Shown: positions 35,876 through 49,262, counted from the stretch's first letter. The stretch is 64,000 bases of DNA from Geosiphon pyriformis (GCA_016748015.1 JAAOMT010000003.1:14922-78921), one strand, 5' to 3'. Notes: generated from the letters alone by a model not told the origin. Program-made: numbers and translations.

Positions 35876-37927
35876 TTAGTTCAGTTAAAATTGATAGGTT
35901 GAAAATTTAATTAAAGTGAAAGCTTCTTTTTAATTTCTTTTATGTGCAATGATCAATTTTATATTTTCAGTCTTTAAAACAATTACTTTTGATTAACTAC
36001 ACTGATTCCATCAATTTAAAGGATCAATTCGAAATATTATTAGAAAATAAGTTTTTATTTATTTAACGATTAATTCTTTGATCTGATCATAATACATCAT
36101 GTTAGAGAAGATACGAAGAAACGAAACAGTGATAATTGATATATAGTGTAGGAAATTTTTTTAATTATAATTCAGAGATATTCAAGCGAATGTTATTTAT
36201 TAAATAAATTCCTCTTTTTCGAAGAAAAATAATAATCAAAAAACTCTCGGATTCGATTTTATTCTTGCATCGGATTAATATTGATTAAGTTAGAAAAGTG
36301 CTCAAACCTAGAAGCAAATAATATAATTAAAAGATTGGGCAGCAATGTGTCTATAAAAAAAAGTAAAGAGTAATTTTTGCCTTAATAATTTGGAAAAAAA
36401 TCTTATGAAAAGAAGGATTAAAAATTTGATTAAAATATTTAAAAATCGATATTCTATTTGATTTCGTTCTGAAATTAATTTGTACACACAGTATTATTGA
36501 AAAAATAAAATAAAATAAAATAAAAAAAATTGACCCTAAAATTTCGGATGAAGAGGATAAAATTTCTAATTATAAAGCTTAAGCTTGGAGAAAATTTGAT
36601 GATAATTAAACGTTTTTTTTTTCAGTTATTAATTTGGGAGGTTTATTTAAAAAAAAAATTGATATTAAAGATTATATTATTTCCTCATTCTCATTTTACA
36701 CAATTATACCCACGTTCCCAGAATGAATTTTCAAAAATGTGACTCGATTAGTAATTAATTAAATTGTCAACGGAAACTTTCAGAATTGTTACCAAATAAA
36801 TTCTTGGGATACTAAAGGTAATCACTTCGATGTGGAATCTTTATTGGATTCTTATTAAAAATTCAATTGCTGGTATCATTGCCAAGACTTTGAAAAGTCA
36901 CAAACAATAATGCATGATTTCCGTTTGACTAATATTCACACTTTGATGGATACACGTTTCAGAAGATCACACAACGAAAACCCCCTCATGTTCAGGATCA
37001 TCAACAGTGATTATTTGTTTATGCTTGGATATTATATATTGTAAACTTTTTATTTAAAGTTTTTTACAAAATTGGCTAAAGTAAATGCCTAGATCGGTTA
37101 ATAAAGTTATAGTTTCTCTTTTTGTACAATGATAATGCCTAGAATTTTTAATTTTTTTTTACTAAATTTGTGTATTTTTGTGATTCGAATGAAAACTCCC
37201 CTTTTTAAACTAACCTTCTATTTAGGATTAATTAAAGTTAGAAAATACTTTTTTTGAAAATTGAAATATTGACAGCTTATTTATTTACATGTAAAAATGA
37301 TTGATATCTATTATTTTCATTGTATATAACTCATGAATTCTTGATCGATTCCTTGATTAACAGATAAATCTTTTAAAAGCTTTAATTTTGAATCAAATCA
37401 ATCACTGATTTTTGAGATTATAAATACATGTACATATGTAATAAAAATTATGTGCCATTTTTAATGTTGTCCCAAAAAAAGTATTTCTCCGGCTATATTC
37501 ACTTTTTTTATGATACAAATTACCTGATTAACAATTTAGTATCAATCAAAAACTCCAAATTCAAAACGTGTTTTTATCATGGGCTTAAGTTTACGGCGAC
37601 AAATTTAAATTTTCGCTTAATTCACAATAAATATATTGAACCAAGACAATTTCATTGTTCTACCACTTTCTTTTTTTTAGTTATTTATCGGAAATAACGC
37701 TTTGTACAACATATTCTTAGAATGGCATCTCGTACTTAATGCTCGAGAATTCTTGGGAAATTTATCTGCTGACTCCCTGATTATTAATGAATTAGTTTGA
37801 TAGTTATTGCTATTTATTTTGTGAAATAATCTTTTTTGTCTATTTGAAATTCATTTTCTCTTATTTAAGAAGACTTTTTTTTTGAATTTCCCTCTTTCAA
37901 CCCCCTTAAGTTTCATAAATTTGAAAA
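35876..37927. other. Intergenic region between surface-protein and phosphatase genes
   Basis: No supported gene. The region holds the divergent 5' flanks of the Ser/Thr-rich gene (-) and the phosphatase gene (+). Short frames at 36530-36742 and 37428-37697 have no recognisable protein features. A pyrimidine-rich stretch (about 37860-37915) immediately precedes the phosphatase ATG. Confidence 0.5.
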
Positions 37928-39179
37928 ATGGTTTATCAAAAGAATTATTTATCTTTTATTGGATCATTAATTGTATTTACTACAATCCTTCTGAACAAAA
38001 GTTCAGCCCTTATCCCAGTCTTATTACCAAGTACCAATACTTTTTATGATACTTATTCCGATGATACATTAGATTTTTCAGTTATTGGAGATTGGGGTAC
38101 TAAATCAAAAGAACAAGCTTTAACTGCTACAACTTTACAACTATATGCTGATAGATTTCATACCAACTTTATTGTGAATGTTGGTGGTAAGTGAAATTTA
38201 AGAATTGAATAAGAAAAAATTTTCAACTAAACATTTTAAGATTGTTAATTCACACTTTTGCCTCTCAGACAATTTTTATCTAGATGACATGTATGCTTAT
38301 GATGGGGTTAACACTGAAAATGATGAAAAATTTCAAAAGGTTTGGCTAGATGTTTATACCGGATCTCTTTCAACAATTCCCTGGTATACCGTCGCTGGAA
38401 ATCATGATTGGTTTGTAGCAAAATCTTTATTTAATATTTTCCTTTTCAAAAATTCTCAATTAAGGTGCAAAGATTTGATCGATCCTATAATATCAATTTT
38501 CATATTCAGGTACAATAACGTAACTGCAGAGGTCGACTATAGCATAAACAAAAACTCGCGTTTTTTCCTTCCTTCGCCTTACTATGTTCGAAGAACAACT
38601 TTTGGTCCAAAAAAAACCCAAGTTGCATGGATTCACATTGACACCAATCCTTTTTATTACACCGCCGCAGCAATGAAATCGAAATCCGTTCAAATGTATA
38701 ATGATATGCTGGAAATGGGATGGCTAACCGTGGCAGGACAAGAATCCTTATTGAAATGGATCGAAGGACAACTTGCGCTTGTTCAAGATGCCAAGTGGAT
38801 TTTTGTTGTCGGTCATCATCCACTAATTGGTAATTGTGGAAATAGTGGAATAATGAACCGATTGCCTCCACTTTTTGATAATTATAAAGTTACTGCTTAT
38901 TTTTCCGGTCATAGCCATACATTGGCCTATAAGGCCCCAGATAGTACTGTTGGATTCGCAGATTTTTTATCGGGCTCAGGTGCCAAATTGGATGCAACGA
39001 ATTGCGAGCCAAATAATTGGGGGGCGATTAAGTCTGGGTTTTTACATGTCAGTATTGAGGATAAAGAAGATGAATTGAAATTTGAGTATGTTGACGCGTC
39101 AGATGAGACTATAAAAGGCGGAAAGGGTCTTTATAATGGAAAGTTACCTTCAAGAAACCCTAAAAAAACTAATTCTTGA
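37928..39179 (+). CDS. Secreted purple acid phosphatase (tartrate-resistant type, calcineurin-like metallophosphoesterase)
   Basis: Exons 37928-38186, 38269-38410 and 38510-39179 give 356 residues with all junctions in phase. The second intron is 99 bp and happens to have no stop, so the unspliced frame also reads through. A signal peptide is evident (residues 9-27, FIGSLIVFTTILLNKSSA). The metal-binding motifs of type-5-like purple acid phosphatases appear in order: GDWG at 54-57, GDNFY at 86-90, AGNHD at about 129-133, GHH at 235-237 and GHSH at 267-270. Length is normal for the small (about 35 kDa) form. The enzyme should release orthophosphate from organic phosphate esters outside the cell or in the vacuole. 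No GPI tail; the C-terminus is Lys/Asn-rich and hydrophilic. Confidence 0.88.
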
Positions 39180-40650
39180 TCTAACTTCTTGATTTGATTA
39201 TCAGTTTTAAATTAATACATTTAGTATGGTTTGATTCTTAATGTGTGTCATATAATATTCTACACACGAAATAACCCTGTGATACTACGAATTTATGGAT
39301 AGCTTAGAATTTTTTAATGAAATTTGTGATATTTAAATTTTGCTATTGGCAATTTCTTTATAATCATTTTAATAAAGTCTTCAAGTTACAAATTGATTTA
39401 TAGGATTGTTTTCAAAAAAATTCTTTCAAAGAATTTAATTTCATTTATGATATATATTTAATTTAACTTCTATAGTATAATTTTAACTAACGATAGCTAT
39501 GCACTGAAAAATTATTAGTAACCTCCCTTGTCGATATGGCATTTTGTTGATAGCTAACAAGAACCGGAGTTTCCATTTTATCGTTTACACAATTTAAAAT
39601 AAACTGATACACAAAACATAAGAGATTAACGTACGCAGTAAAAACGTGTTCTGAGTCTCATCGCAAATTATTTAGACACCTTTCAGTTTAACATCAAAAT
39701 TCTTATTAAATGACATGAATAATTATTATCTTCAAAGTATATTTTTGGTTTCTATTAAAAAGACAAATGATAACTTTAAAAAAATTTATCCAAATCTAAT
39801 TCAAACGACAAAAGCCAATTTAGATTTTTTTTCAAATAATAAAAAGGCAAAGCTAAATCTAGTCAAACAAAAATTAGGATCATTTCGTTGGTATAAAACT
39901 AAATTTTTGATTTTCTTGATTTAACGACCATTAGTTGCCCGCCCTGAAAAATAAAATTTATCAATTTTTTTGTTCCTATCAATACAAAATTCCTTTTCTA
40001 CTAAAGTACCCCGAGTACTAAAATGGATATTGGAAATACCTGGATACATAAATGAGCAACTTGAAGCATTTCATAACTTTGATTTTGCTTGCAAATTGTT
40101 TTCGATGATTTTTTTCAAGATTTATTTAATTGGTATTATAAAAAACTTATTTTTAATTTTTGAAGGTATGAAATTTTTGAAATGAATTATCTGTTTTAAA
40201 TTTTTGTAATTTCTAAAATTAAAAAAATTTAGACTCAAATTATTAAGAAATGATATTTAAATTAAATTTTATATAAAAATTATATAGAATAATTTACTTC
40301 TTTTAAATAACAGATGGCAAGAAAAATAAACAAAATTCTTGTAAAGAAAGTGTTTCACATTGTTAAATTCATCATAAGACTATTTAATTCATCACCTCGT
40401 TTCGCTTACTTGAGAATTAAGGCAGGCTGAGCCCGGTTGATTAATTAAGATTTTATCGGGTATAAATTATTATAATGGGTCATATTTGTATAGATCAAAG
40501 CAATTAGAGGAAATTCATTGCTCATTTCACAACTAATAAGATTGAAAATATCGGTCTCAAATTTTTTAAATTTTTATATTTATGAACCATCATAATTTAT
40601 TTTTGAAATTTTGAAGAATCGAACTATAAAATTTAAGTTAAATGAAATAT
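39180..40650. other. Intergenic region between two convergent genes
   Basis: Lies between the 3' ends of the phosphatase (+) and the mucin-like gene (-). Short frames at 39715-39924 and 39970-40185 lack good starts or known motifs. Nothing else recognised. Confidence 0.5.
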
Positions 40651-42348
40651 TTAAAAATACAGAACCCAACTAAAGCTTGTTATAAGTATAAATTTTAAAC
40701 TAAATTTATTAAATAAAGTAGCTGTTTCCAATCTTATTGAATTGCAGCCGGAAGTTAAACTTGGACTAGTATTCACAGATTTACTTTCTGTTGTCGAAAA
40801 AGAACTCGAGCTGACATCCGGAAATGTAGGATCGGGAGTGGGATTAGTTATAGTTATTGCTGTTTCAATTGTCGTGGATATTTCTGTAGTCGTTCCATTA
40901 ATAGTTAGTGTTGTTAAAGTAACAATATTGCTTGTGATTGTTATTGGTGTATTTGAATTTGGCGAGGGAAATGTATTTTGAGCATCCTGATTAGATTGTT
41001 CGCTACAAAATTTATAAAGAAGTTTAATATTTAGGCTTTTAAATTTTTCAAGTTAAATATTCTTTGCTAAAGAAAAATCATTAGAACTTACGAGGCTGAC
41101 GCTGATGGTTTTTGTATTGAAATTCGTGTCCCAGGATTAATTGGTGGAGCTGAGCTTGTTGTTGTTGTAGTTCTTCCAGTTGAAGGTGATGGAGCGATGC
41201 TTGGAGCTGATGTTTGTTGTGTTAGAATTGGTGGAGCTGAGCTTTTTGTAGTAGTTCTTTCAATTGAAGGTGATGGTGCGATACTTGGAGCTGATGTTTG
41301 TTGTATTGGAATTCGTGTCCCAGGATTAATTGGTGAAGCTGAGCTTGTTGTTGTTGTAGTTCTTCCAATTGAAGGTGATGGTGCGATACTTGGAGCTGAT
41401 GTTTGTTGTATTGAAATTCGTGTCCCAGGATTAATTGGTGGAGCTGAGCTTGTTGTTGTTGTAGTTCTTCCAGTTGAAGGTGATGGAGCGATGCTTGGAG
41501 CTGATGTTTGTTGTGTTAGAATTGGTGGAGCTGAGCTTTTTGTAGTAGTTCTTTCAATTGAAGGTGATGGTGCGATACTTGGAGCTGATGTTTGTTGTAT
41601 TGGAATTCGTGTCCCAGGATTAATTGGTGAAGCTGAGCTTGTTGTTGTTGTAGTTCTTCCAATTGAAGGTGATGGTGCGATACTTGGAGCTGATATTTGT
41701 TGTATTGGAATTAGTGTCACAGGATTAATTTGTGGAGCTGAACTTGTCGTTGTTACGCCAATTGGAGGTGATGGAGTGATGGGAGCATTAGGCACTTTAT
41801 TTATATTTCCACCATTCGGGTTACTGAAATTTGGCATAGGTACCAGAGGCTTTTATTTCGAATGAGAAATAGATTTTGCTTTTAATATTTGACCATTTAT
41901 TTGAAAATATTATTAAAACTTTGCTCTTACCGTAGGTGAAAATGTATTTGTTGAAGTTGTAGTTGTAGTTGTAGTTTTAGTTGTAGTTGTAGTTGTAGTT
42001 TTAGCTGCCGAGGTTGTTTGTGATTGCTCTATCCTTTTCTCTAATGCTCGAAATTTCAGGGGCATATTCCTCGCGAAATGGAATTTCAATAAGTCGTATT
42101 TATTTCTTTCATTTAGAGAAGTAAAATTAATTTTGAACTTTTTAAAAAAAACTCGGTACTATGTGAAATTTTCTAAAAGTTTATACATACGGATTTGATT
42201 CGGCAGCTTCGACTTTTTCTAATAAACTAATCAAATGGCAAACCATAAAAACGCCTGCTAATATCAATATACGTGAAGATATTTTGAAATATTTCTTCTT
42301 ACATAATGTATCTTTAAGGCATCGCTCTTCACAAATATATTTTTTCAT
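40651..42348 (-). CDS. Mucin-like Ser/Thr/Pro-rich surface protein with tandem repeats, four exons
   Basis: Exons on the minus strand: 42348-42191, 42105-41931, 41849-41092, 41002-40651. Introns of 85, 81 and 89 bp are all in phase, giving 480 residues. Residues about 25-45 are hydrophobic (RILILAGVFMVCHLISLL) followed by a VEAAES cleavage-like site: signal peptide or anchor. A short charged segment (LEKRIEQSQ) leads into poly-Thr with Lys interruptions (residues 95-105). Exon 3 carries tandem repeats of about 28 and 35 residues (TSAPSIAPSPSIGRTTTTT type) organised in a larger 98-residue unit. Exon 4 is Thr-rich with N-glycosylation sequons (NGTT) and ends in a hydrophobic tail (FSLKFILITSFSWVLYF) after SGCNS, as in GPI-anchor signals. 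Expected to be a heavily O-glycosylated wall or plasma-membrane protein; no enzymatic domain. Confidence 0.75.
41120..41707 (-). repeat. 294 bp higher-order tandem repeat, two copies
   Basis: GGAGCGATGCTTGGAGCTGA at 41191 recurs at 41485 in the same context, an offset of 294 bp (98 codons), with almost no differences across the unit. Each unit is itself built of three to four shorter related blocks of 84-105 bp. The composition leaves a second long frame open on the opposite strand. Confidence 0.85.
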
Positions 42349-42800
42349 TTTTAATAACAAATATATTAATTCTTTTTACTTGCAATTATAAAATTTTAGC
42401 GAAAATTATTTAGGTTTTTATAGTTAAATTCCAAATTTGAGACGAAGCACGAGGCTACTGTATATGCTCATTTGCTGTGGCTGCAAATTCTAAATTGAGA
42501 AGGACTATTATCCATTGACAATATGATAATTACACAGTATAATTTTGCCTTTTTGATTGCTTGAATTAAAAATTCAGGGACAAACTCTATGTCTTTTATG
42601 TTGTAGCTTTACTATTTTCATATCAGCTTTAGTTAATTTTTAGGCCATGAATATTTGTCAGAAGTTAATTGGATGATTTTATTCATCTTTCAACCAATCG
42701 CCTCAAGAAAGTGTTTTGGCTTTTATAAAAAACCCACTTTTAAAGACCACATCAATAAAATTGAGCTTTGGAAATTATAAAAGAGTTGCTTTTTTCAACA
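42349..42800. other. 5' flank of the mucin-like gene
   Basis: Presumed promoter region of the minus-strand mucin-like gene, followed by the transition into AT-rich block 2 at about 42.8 kb. No specific sites identified. Confidence 0.45.
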
Positions 42801-45779
42801 GATTGTAATTTTTTTGCAACTAAAAATGTGTTATTTTAATAAACTGGTTAACATGAACTAAAATAAATTCAATTTTATTAAATTTATAAAAATAATATGC
42901 TATTGCTAATTTAATGCTAGAAATGATTCTATTGTCTATAAAATCAATATTTTGTTGTTTTTGCTTTTGCATATATATTACAAGATTATTATAATTTCAA
43001 CAAATTTTTAAACTGATAATTAATTTAATAAGTTATAACTAGTGTAATACTTAAGTATTACATGTAACAACTTCAATTATATTTCTGTAATTAGTAGCAA
43101 TCAATATAATACTTATTTGTTATATTTTTAATTTTGTTTTAAATTTAGCAATAAATAAATTATAGCAAGTTTGTAAAATTTAAGATCTTAAGTTGTAGTA
43201 AAAACATATTTCGAATAATAATTTATTTTAAATTTGGATTAATTATAACTATTTTTAAAAAAATTTAATTTTTTAAAATTATTTATGTTATTTTTGTTGG
43301 GATAATATGGTTTGATTATTGTTGGTTTTATTAACTATAAGTTTTATCTTTTTTTTAAAAATATATTGAAAATGTATTTAACTTTTTTTGCTGTATTTAA
43401 GTATTTTAAATTGCGTTTTTTATTTAAATAATAATTTTATTTATTAAATGTTGTAATAAAAGTTAAAAAATTTTGTCATAAATAGTATAATAAATTTCTG
43501 CCAAAACAAGCTTGTGTAAATAAAAAGCTATTGGATAGAATAATTTATAATATATAATTAGAAAAAATTGCACTTAAAACATAAATTAAAACATTTATTT
43601 TTATAGTATTTTTTTTGAATTTCAAGTATTGGAAATGACCAATTTGTTGTCTTATTTTCTTTAAATAGCATTGTTACAGCTAAAAACTTATTGCCATTTT
43701 ATTTATAAGTATTTTAATTATATCTTACTCATTTTATTATTAGAATTAGTTATTAAATTGATTATTTAACCAAATCATTGATTGAATTTTCAATTTGATC
43801 ATTCTTTTTTTTAAGTATTAATAATTCAATTATCTTTTGATTTGAAAAAAGATTATTATTCCTTTTCTTTTTTTTCTTGATTTGTATTTTTGTTAATTTA
43901 CAAAAAACTTATTAAAAACACAATTATAGAAAAACAAATAATATCTGTTATTCAATTTAAAAAAGACCAATTGAAACATAAAATTATAACAGTTTTATCA
44001 TTTTTTTTAAACAATTGTAAACTGATTTAATTTGCTTTTTAATTGAAATGTTTTCGCTTATTTTATTATGATACAACAATTTTTTTTTGTTATTTATTAA
44101 TATATCACTCTAATCTATAGCAGTATTTGCTTTCTAATATGTTTTCAAAATGACACTTATTTTGATATAAATTTAAAAATTCAAAAAAATAATTTTTTAT
44201 TTATTTACAATAATCTATATATATTCTTAATAATTCATATTTTTTAAAAAAACAAAATTAACATATTGCCTGAAAAATTAAAAAAACTTTCGGCCAAATT
44301 TTTATAAATATTGTAAATTTAAGTAAATTATTTATCAAAACATTCATAAATTTTTATACTGGTTTGAAAATATTGTTAATTTTTAGATTTAAATAAATAA
44401 TAAATTTTGAATTCTGTTTAGCAGTTTAAATAAATAATGCTGTTTGAATAAAAAGAATAGTTGTTTGATTGTTAATAAAGCAGTTTATATTTACGTTTTA
44501 TATATTATTAAGATTTATTGTTATTAACCAAAAAATTTCAAACTACTAATATAAAAAATTGAATTTTTTAGTAATTTTTAATTTGAAATTGCAAAGAATA
44601 GTTTTACAGATTATTACTTTAAATACAATATTTGTTTATCAATTATTTTAACTTAAGATTGTGTAATTTATGATTAAAAAAAATAGGATCCAAAAAACAA
44701 GTTGAAGTTTCAAAGTTTAAAATAGCAATTGAATTTAAATATGTTTTTATATAAATATTTTAAATCAATTTTTAATCTTAATATTTACTTTTTTTGGCTT
44801 TTTTAAAAAGTTTGTTATTACGAAAAGTTGCTTATGAAATGATTTTACTTAAACTTATTAAATTTTTATGGTTGACAAAAACCATGTTAAAATTAATTAT
44901 TTGATTGCTTTTTTATTTCAGAAAAAACCACACATTGATAGTTTATATATATTAAAAAATAATATTTAAAATGTTATTTAAAGAGAACAAATTAAGCAAA
45001 AGCTACTTATTTAACAAAATATTAATACATTTAATTAAAGTTTATCAATAAAATATTTTTGATTAAAACTGTATAATTAAGCAAATTTGGTTAATAAATT
45101 TCTTGTACAGATATTTAAGTCAATTTTTTGCGTTTTAACATAATAATTTATAAATAAAATAAATTAAATTAAGTATAATTTTTAAAAATTCAATTTTTTT
45201 TGAAATATAATTAATTTATATTTTGTTAATAAATACTTTTCTGGCTAGCTAATAAAAAACTGAAATATATGTTATAAATTCACCATGTTTTTTATACAAA
45301 AATTAATTATAATTAATTATAATTTTTGATTTATATATATATATAATATTTTTATAAATGTATACTCTTAGAACTAATAATATTTATGCTCTTAAAAAGA
45401 ATATATAATTAAAAATAAACAATAATAAAATAGATATTGTTTCATATATGACTAATCATCAAGCCAATTAAATTATTTGAACTAAATTTAATTATGTTAT
45501 TAAAAATTTCATTTCATTATTATTCAAATTTATATTATACAACTACTTATGGCATTTTTTAATTCCAATAGTTTTTATATTTTCCAAATTAAAACAAGCT
45601 CTAATGGGTAACAAATTTACAAATATTTTTTTTGCTATAAATCAAATCAGAATTTTTAAGTTTAGTTTTATTAGCTATTATTAACAATCAAAGCTTCTTT
45701 CCATGTTTACTATGTTTTTTATTTTAAATTAAGCAATAAGTTTTTTATACTATTTTCTAAACACCAAGTTTTTTAAACA

Positions 45780-46250
45780 AAAAAACGTAATTAAAGCCAC
45801 TGTTATATAAATTTATTTCATATTATTTAATTTTATAAATACAATATTACACAAACTCTGAAGATATAAAACTTAATACCAATTTTTTCAAGTTGTGATA
45901 AGTATTTAAATTCTTATTTTTCTATTGTATTTATATTTAAAAATATAGTTTTATTTCTATATTTATAATATTTTACATATCTAAAACTAATGAACTATCT
46001 GTATAAATATTGTAGTTTAAATTAACAAATAATTATAACAATACCAAAATCACAGAATTAAGCTCAACTCTTGTAAAAAAAATAGTGCTGTTATAAAAAG
46101 TACCCGCACTCTTATTCAAATTACTAAAATTCACTTCAGTTTTAGACTTAATATTACTAAAGCCAAATTTCTTAACTAAACTATTAGTATATGTTCTAAT
46201 TCTATTTAGTTCTAGAACACACATTTATTTGAATAATGATTATAACAATA
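45780..46250 (-). mobile_element. RNase H domain remnant of a LINE
   Basis: On the minus strand 46224-46033 is open and includes NKSAGTFYNSTIFFTRVELN followed by SVILVLL. VEL-N-S is placed like the AEL motif carrying the catalytic Glu of retrotransposon RNase H. About 55 bp on, NIYTDSSLVLDM (near 46015-45980) resembles the second catalytic Asp motif (SDSQ-AL). Reading continues with stops to about 45800. It differs from the RNase H of the 6-11 kb element, so it is probably another LINE family. Confidence 0.45.
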
Positions 46251-47151
46251 TTACTGTCAATATTAATGAATTTAGAACAGTATGTCTAAAGGTATTATAA
46301 CTATTTATGTAATTTAGCAAATTGCGATTAACATATTAAAACTGAACTGAATTTTTTGGATCTAACTTTTACTATTGAATAATTAATTAATATATATTAG
46401 GCTCCAATACTTAAAAAATTTTTGTCTTTTATTCAGATATTAAAATTCTATACATTATGTAGAGATCTATAATCTAAGAAATAAAAATATTTAGAAATCT
46501 TGCTTTAACTATTTTCAACTTAAAAATATTTTCAAGCATACAAATAAAATTAAAATTATTACAAATTTAAATTTATGCATTAAAAAAATATTTTTTTTAT
46601 AAATAAATACAAATTATAAACTAAATATAGGCTTGTTTTTTTGACTTTAATAATTTTTTCACTAATCTTATATATTTTTGCTAAAAAAAAATATATGTAT
46701 AATTACTAAACTAAAAATTGCAGAATTAGTACTAATAATAAATCTTTTTGTGACTATTATCTATTTTTCCTTTTTTATTAGCATTTTTGAAAAAATATAC
46801 AATTTTTTCAATAATTTGATTATTTTGGGAACTTTATAAACCATATTTTCTTTAGAAAATTGAGAACTTAAAATTTATTTGCCAAATTAACAAACATTAA
46901 ATTTTAAGATTATAAATTGTTTTGATAAATCAACTGAAATTTTTTAAAAAGTCATTATATTTCAGCATTTATTGATTGAATTTTCAAGTAGTATTTGGAA
47001 ACATTATTATATTATAAAATAAATTGTGATTGAAACAGTTGCTAAAAAAAAGGAATATATATTAGTCTTAATACTTTAGAACAATTTAATAATCAAAGTT
47101 TTAAATTCGTTCTTGGAAAAGTAATATAATTATTCAAACTTTGGTATTAAC

Positions 47152-47592
47152 ATATATGACCGAAAATAGGTAACCCTCGAAAATAAGAAACTTTTAGTTT
47201 TAAAAAAATTTATGAAATAATAATAAGTTTGAAAAATAAGAAACTTTTAATTTTTTTTAATAAAACTTATAATTTATTATAATTTAAAATTTATTAATGT
47301 TAAAATTTGTTATTTATTTATACTAAAAATAATATCCTTATATCTTCTAATCTACCATTTTTCTTATTATTTTCAATATTTAATTTTACTACATATATAT
47401 TTTGATTATTACTTTTTAATTCATAAAAATGCATCTGAAATAATATATGAAAAAAATAGAAAAGTAAATATAAGATTTTTTTCCGTTGACTTTTGTACGA
47501 TTATATAGGCAAAAAATTCGAAAATAAGAAACTTTTCATTTAAGAGGGCTTAATGATCACAAAAATAGGTTTCTTATTTTCGATCATATACA
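47152..47592. mobile_element. MITE-like element with imperfect terminal inverted repeats
   Basis: Left end ATATATGACCGAAAATAGG (from 47153). The reverse complement of the right end reads GTATATGATCGAAAATAAG (to 47590). The 24 bp ends agree at about 20 positions. The motif GAAAATAAGAAAC recurs inside at about 47179, 47232 and 47519 and in inverted form at the right end (47569-47582). Size about 440 bp, no coding capacity; TA-type target duplication is possible but not decidable in such AT-rich flanks. Confidence 0.5.
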
Positions 47593-49074
47593 ATATTATA
47601 ATATATTATAAGCATATTTTTAATTTTTATATTTTTAAAACAACATAATTTTTAAAATTTGTAATTATAAAAGAATTTACATAAAATACAATCAAAAGTC
47701 ATTTTTATTAACTGAAACATATTATTGTTAATATTTAATCTGATTTTAATCTATAAAATGAAATATATAAATTAGATATTTAATTTGTTTTATAAAATCA
47801 AACAGATAATTTTATTTATGTTGTAAATTCTTTTAATAATAATAGAATATTAACAGATGCAGCCTCTTTTTCATTTTTTTATTAACAAATAATATAACAA
47901 TTTTTGAATTTTTGAAGTTATTTTAAGGAAAATTATAATGTATTTTAACTTATTAATAAGCATTTTAGCTTTTTTTTAATAAATATTGCTTTATTTAACT
48001 ATATAACACTGATAGTTTAAAACAAATTTTTTAAGTATAAGCTTAAGTTTTAAATAAAAAAATTCGTGTTGCTTTGTATTTGGGCTAATTGGTTTTGAAT
48101 TAAGTAGTTTATTTTTTGTTTTTAGAATATAGAAAATAATGCTTTTGTTAATTCTAAGTTTCTATTGTTTTTTTAATTTAATTATAATATTAAGTCTGAG
48201 TTTATTATTATTATAAGCATTAATTCAAATAGTTTGCTTTTAAATTTTGGTAAAAATAATTCTTTTAAAAACTATTTTTTAAGAAACAAATTAATTTCTA
48301 ATAATTATAATTTATAACAAAAAAATAAAATAAAATAATGTTTATTTACAACTTAATTCATTAAAACTAATTTATTAAGTCTAATATTTTTAAGTGCATT
48401 ATTTATTTAAATAAAAGTAAATATACAAAAATATTTTAAAAGTAGTATTAATATTTATTAAAGCTTATAAATTAGCACATATAAACTAAATTTAAAAATA
48501 TTTAAATAACAATTAAAATTAGATAATATTTACAAATAAAACAGTTTTTTAGTTGCAGTAAAAAGTTGGCATAAAAGTCTATAATCAACTTATTCTATGC
48601 CAAAAAACTGGGTTAAAATATTTGTATAAAGTGGTTTTATTAAATGATAAGACAAGTTTGTATTGTTTTTTTTTAAAATAATAGATAAAAACTTTTATGC
48701 AAAAATTGTTAAAACCACATATTTAAAATAAAACAAATATTAAAGAACAGATAATAGTTTCAATAAAACAACAATTCCAAATATACAAGCTATTTAGCCA
48801 AAAGAATACTTTGAAGTAAACATTTTTATATTAATAAAACAGCATTGTAAAAAAATATTATACTAATAATTTATTGTGTTTTTTATTAAACATTGTGTGA
48901 TTATGTAATAACTTTTATTTGGTTATTATTATACAATTGTCATGTATATGTATTTATAAAGAATATTCTAATATATTTAAAACTAAGAATTATTTGATTA
49001 TGTAAAATATAAGGAGTATATACTTAGCTTTAAGTTTTAAACTTAAGACTATACTATAGCATAAATTAATAAAC

Positions 49075-49262
49075 TGTCACATTCCGGGCTGCTCCAGAAC
49101 ATTTGTGGATCAGCTTGCTAATTTAGTTAGTAATTGATCTGCGATTCCCTAGAACTCCAATCAGTTCTTCAACGCGAGTTGTGGATTAATACCTTGTTCT
49201 TTGACCCTGTTCTCTAGTTACATTCCCATTGTTCTGTGTTCAGTTTTGCCTAATCATAACAA
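49075..49262 (+). mobile_element. Possible solo LTR
   Basis: A block of normal G+C follows the AT-rich region abruptly. It starts TGTCACATTCCGGGCTGCTC, a start reminiscent of fungal Ty3-type LTRs, and ends near TAATCATAACAA. AAAC occurs immediately before (49071-49074) and after (49263-49266), a candidate 4 bp target duplication. The end is not the canonical CA, so this is tentative. Confidence 0.3.

Larger units (their letters stand above)
42800..49070. repeat. AT-rich block 2
   Basis: About 6.3 kb with the same very low G+C and near absence of CpG as block 1. No intact gene. A LINE RNase H remnant and a MITE-like element are readable and listed separately; 42.8-45.7 and 47.6-49.0 kb show nothing assignable. 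Confidence 0.75.

Noticed and set aside
38411-38509. Coding sequence between GNHDW and YNNVT of the phosphatase
   Set aside because: A 99 bp intron without a stop: removing it restores the continuous family motif and the frame; retained, it would insert 33 unrelated residues at the metal site.
40742-40981. 79-codon plus-strand frame
   Set aside because: Antisense of exon 4 of the mucin-like gene.
41197-41865. 222-codon plus-strand frame over the mucin-like gene
   Set aside because: Antisense to a spliced, phased four-exon gene with signal and tail. Its openness follows from repeat composition. Kept only as a remark.
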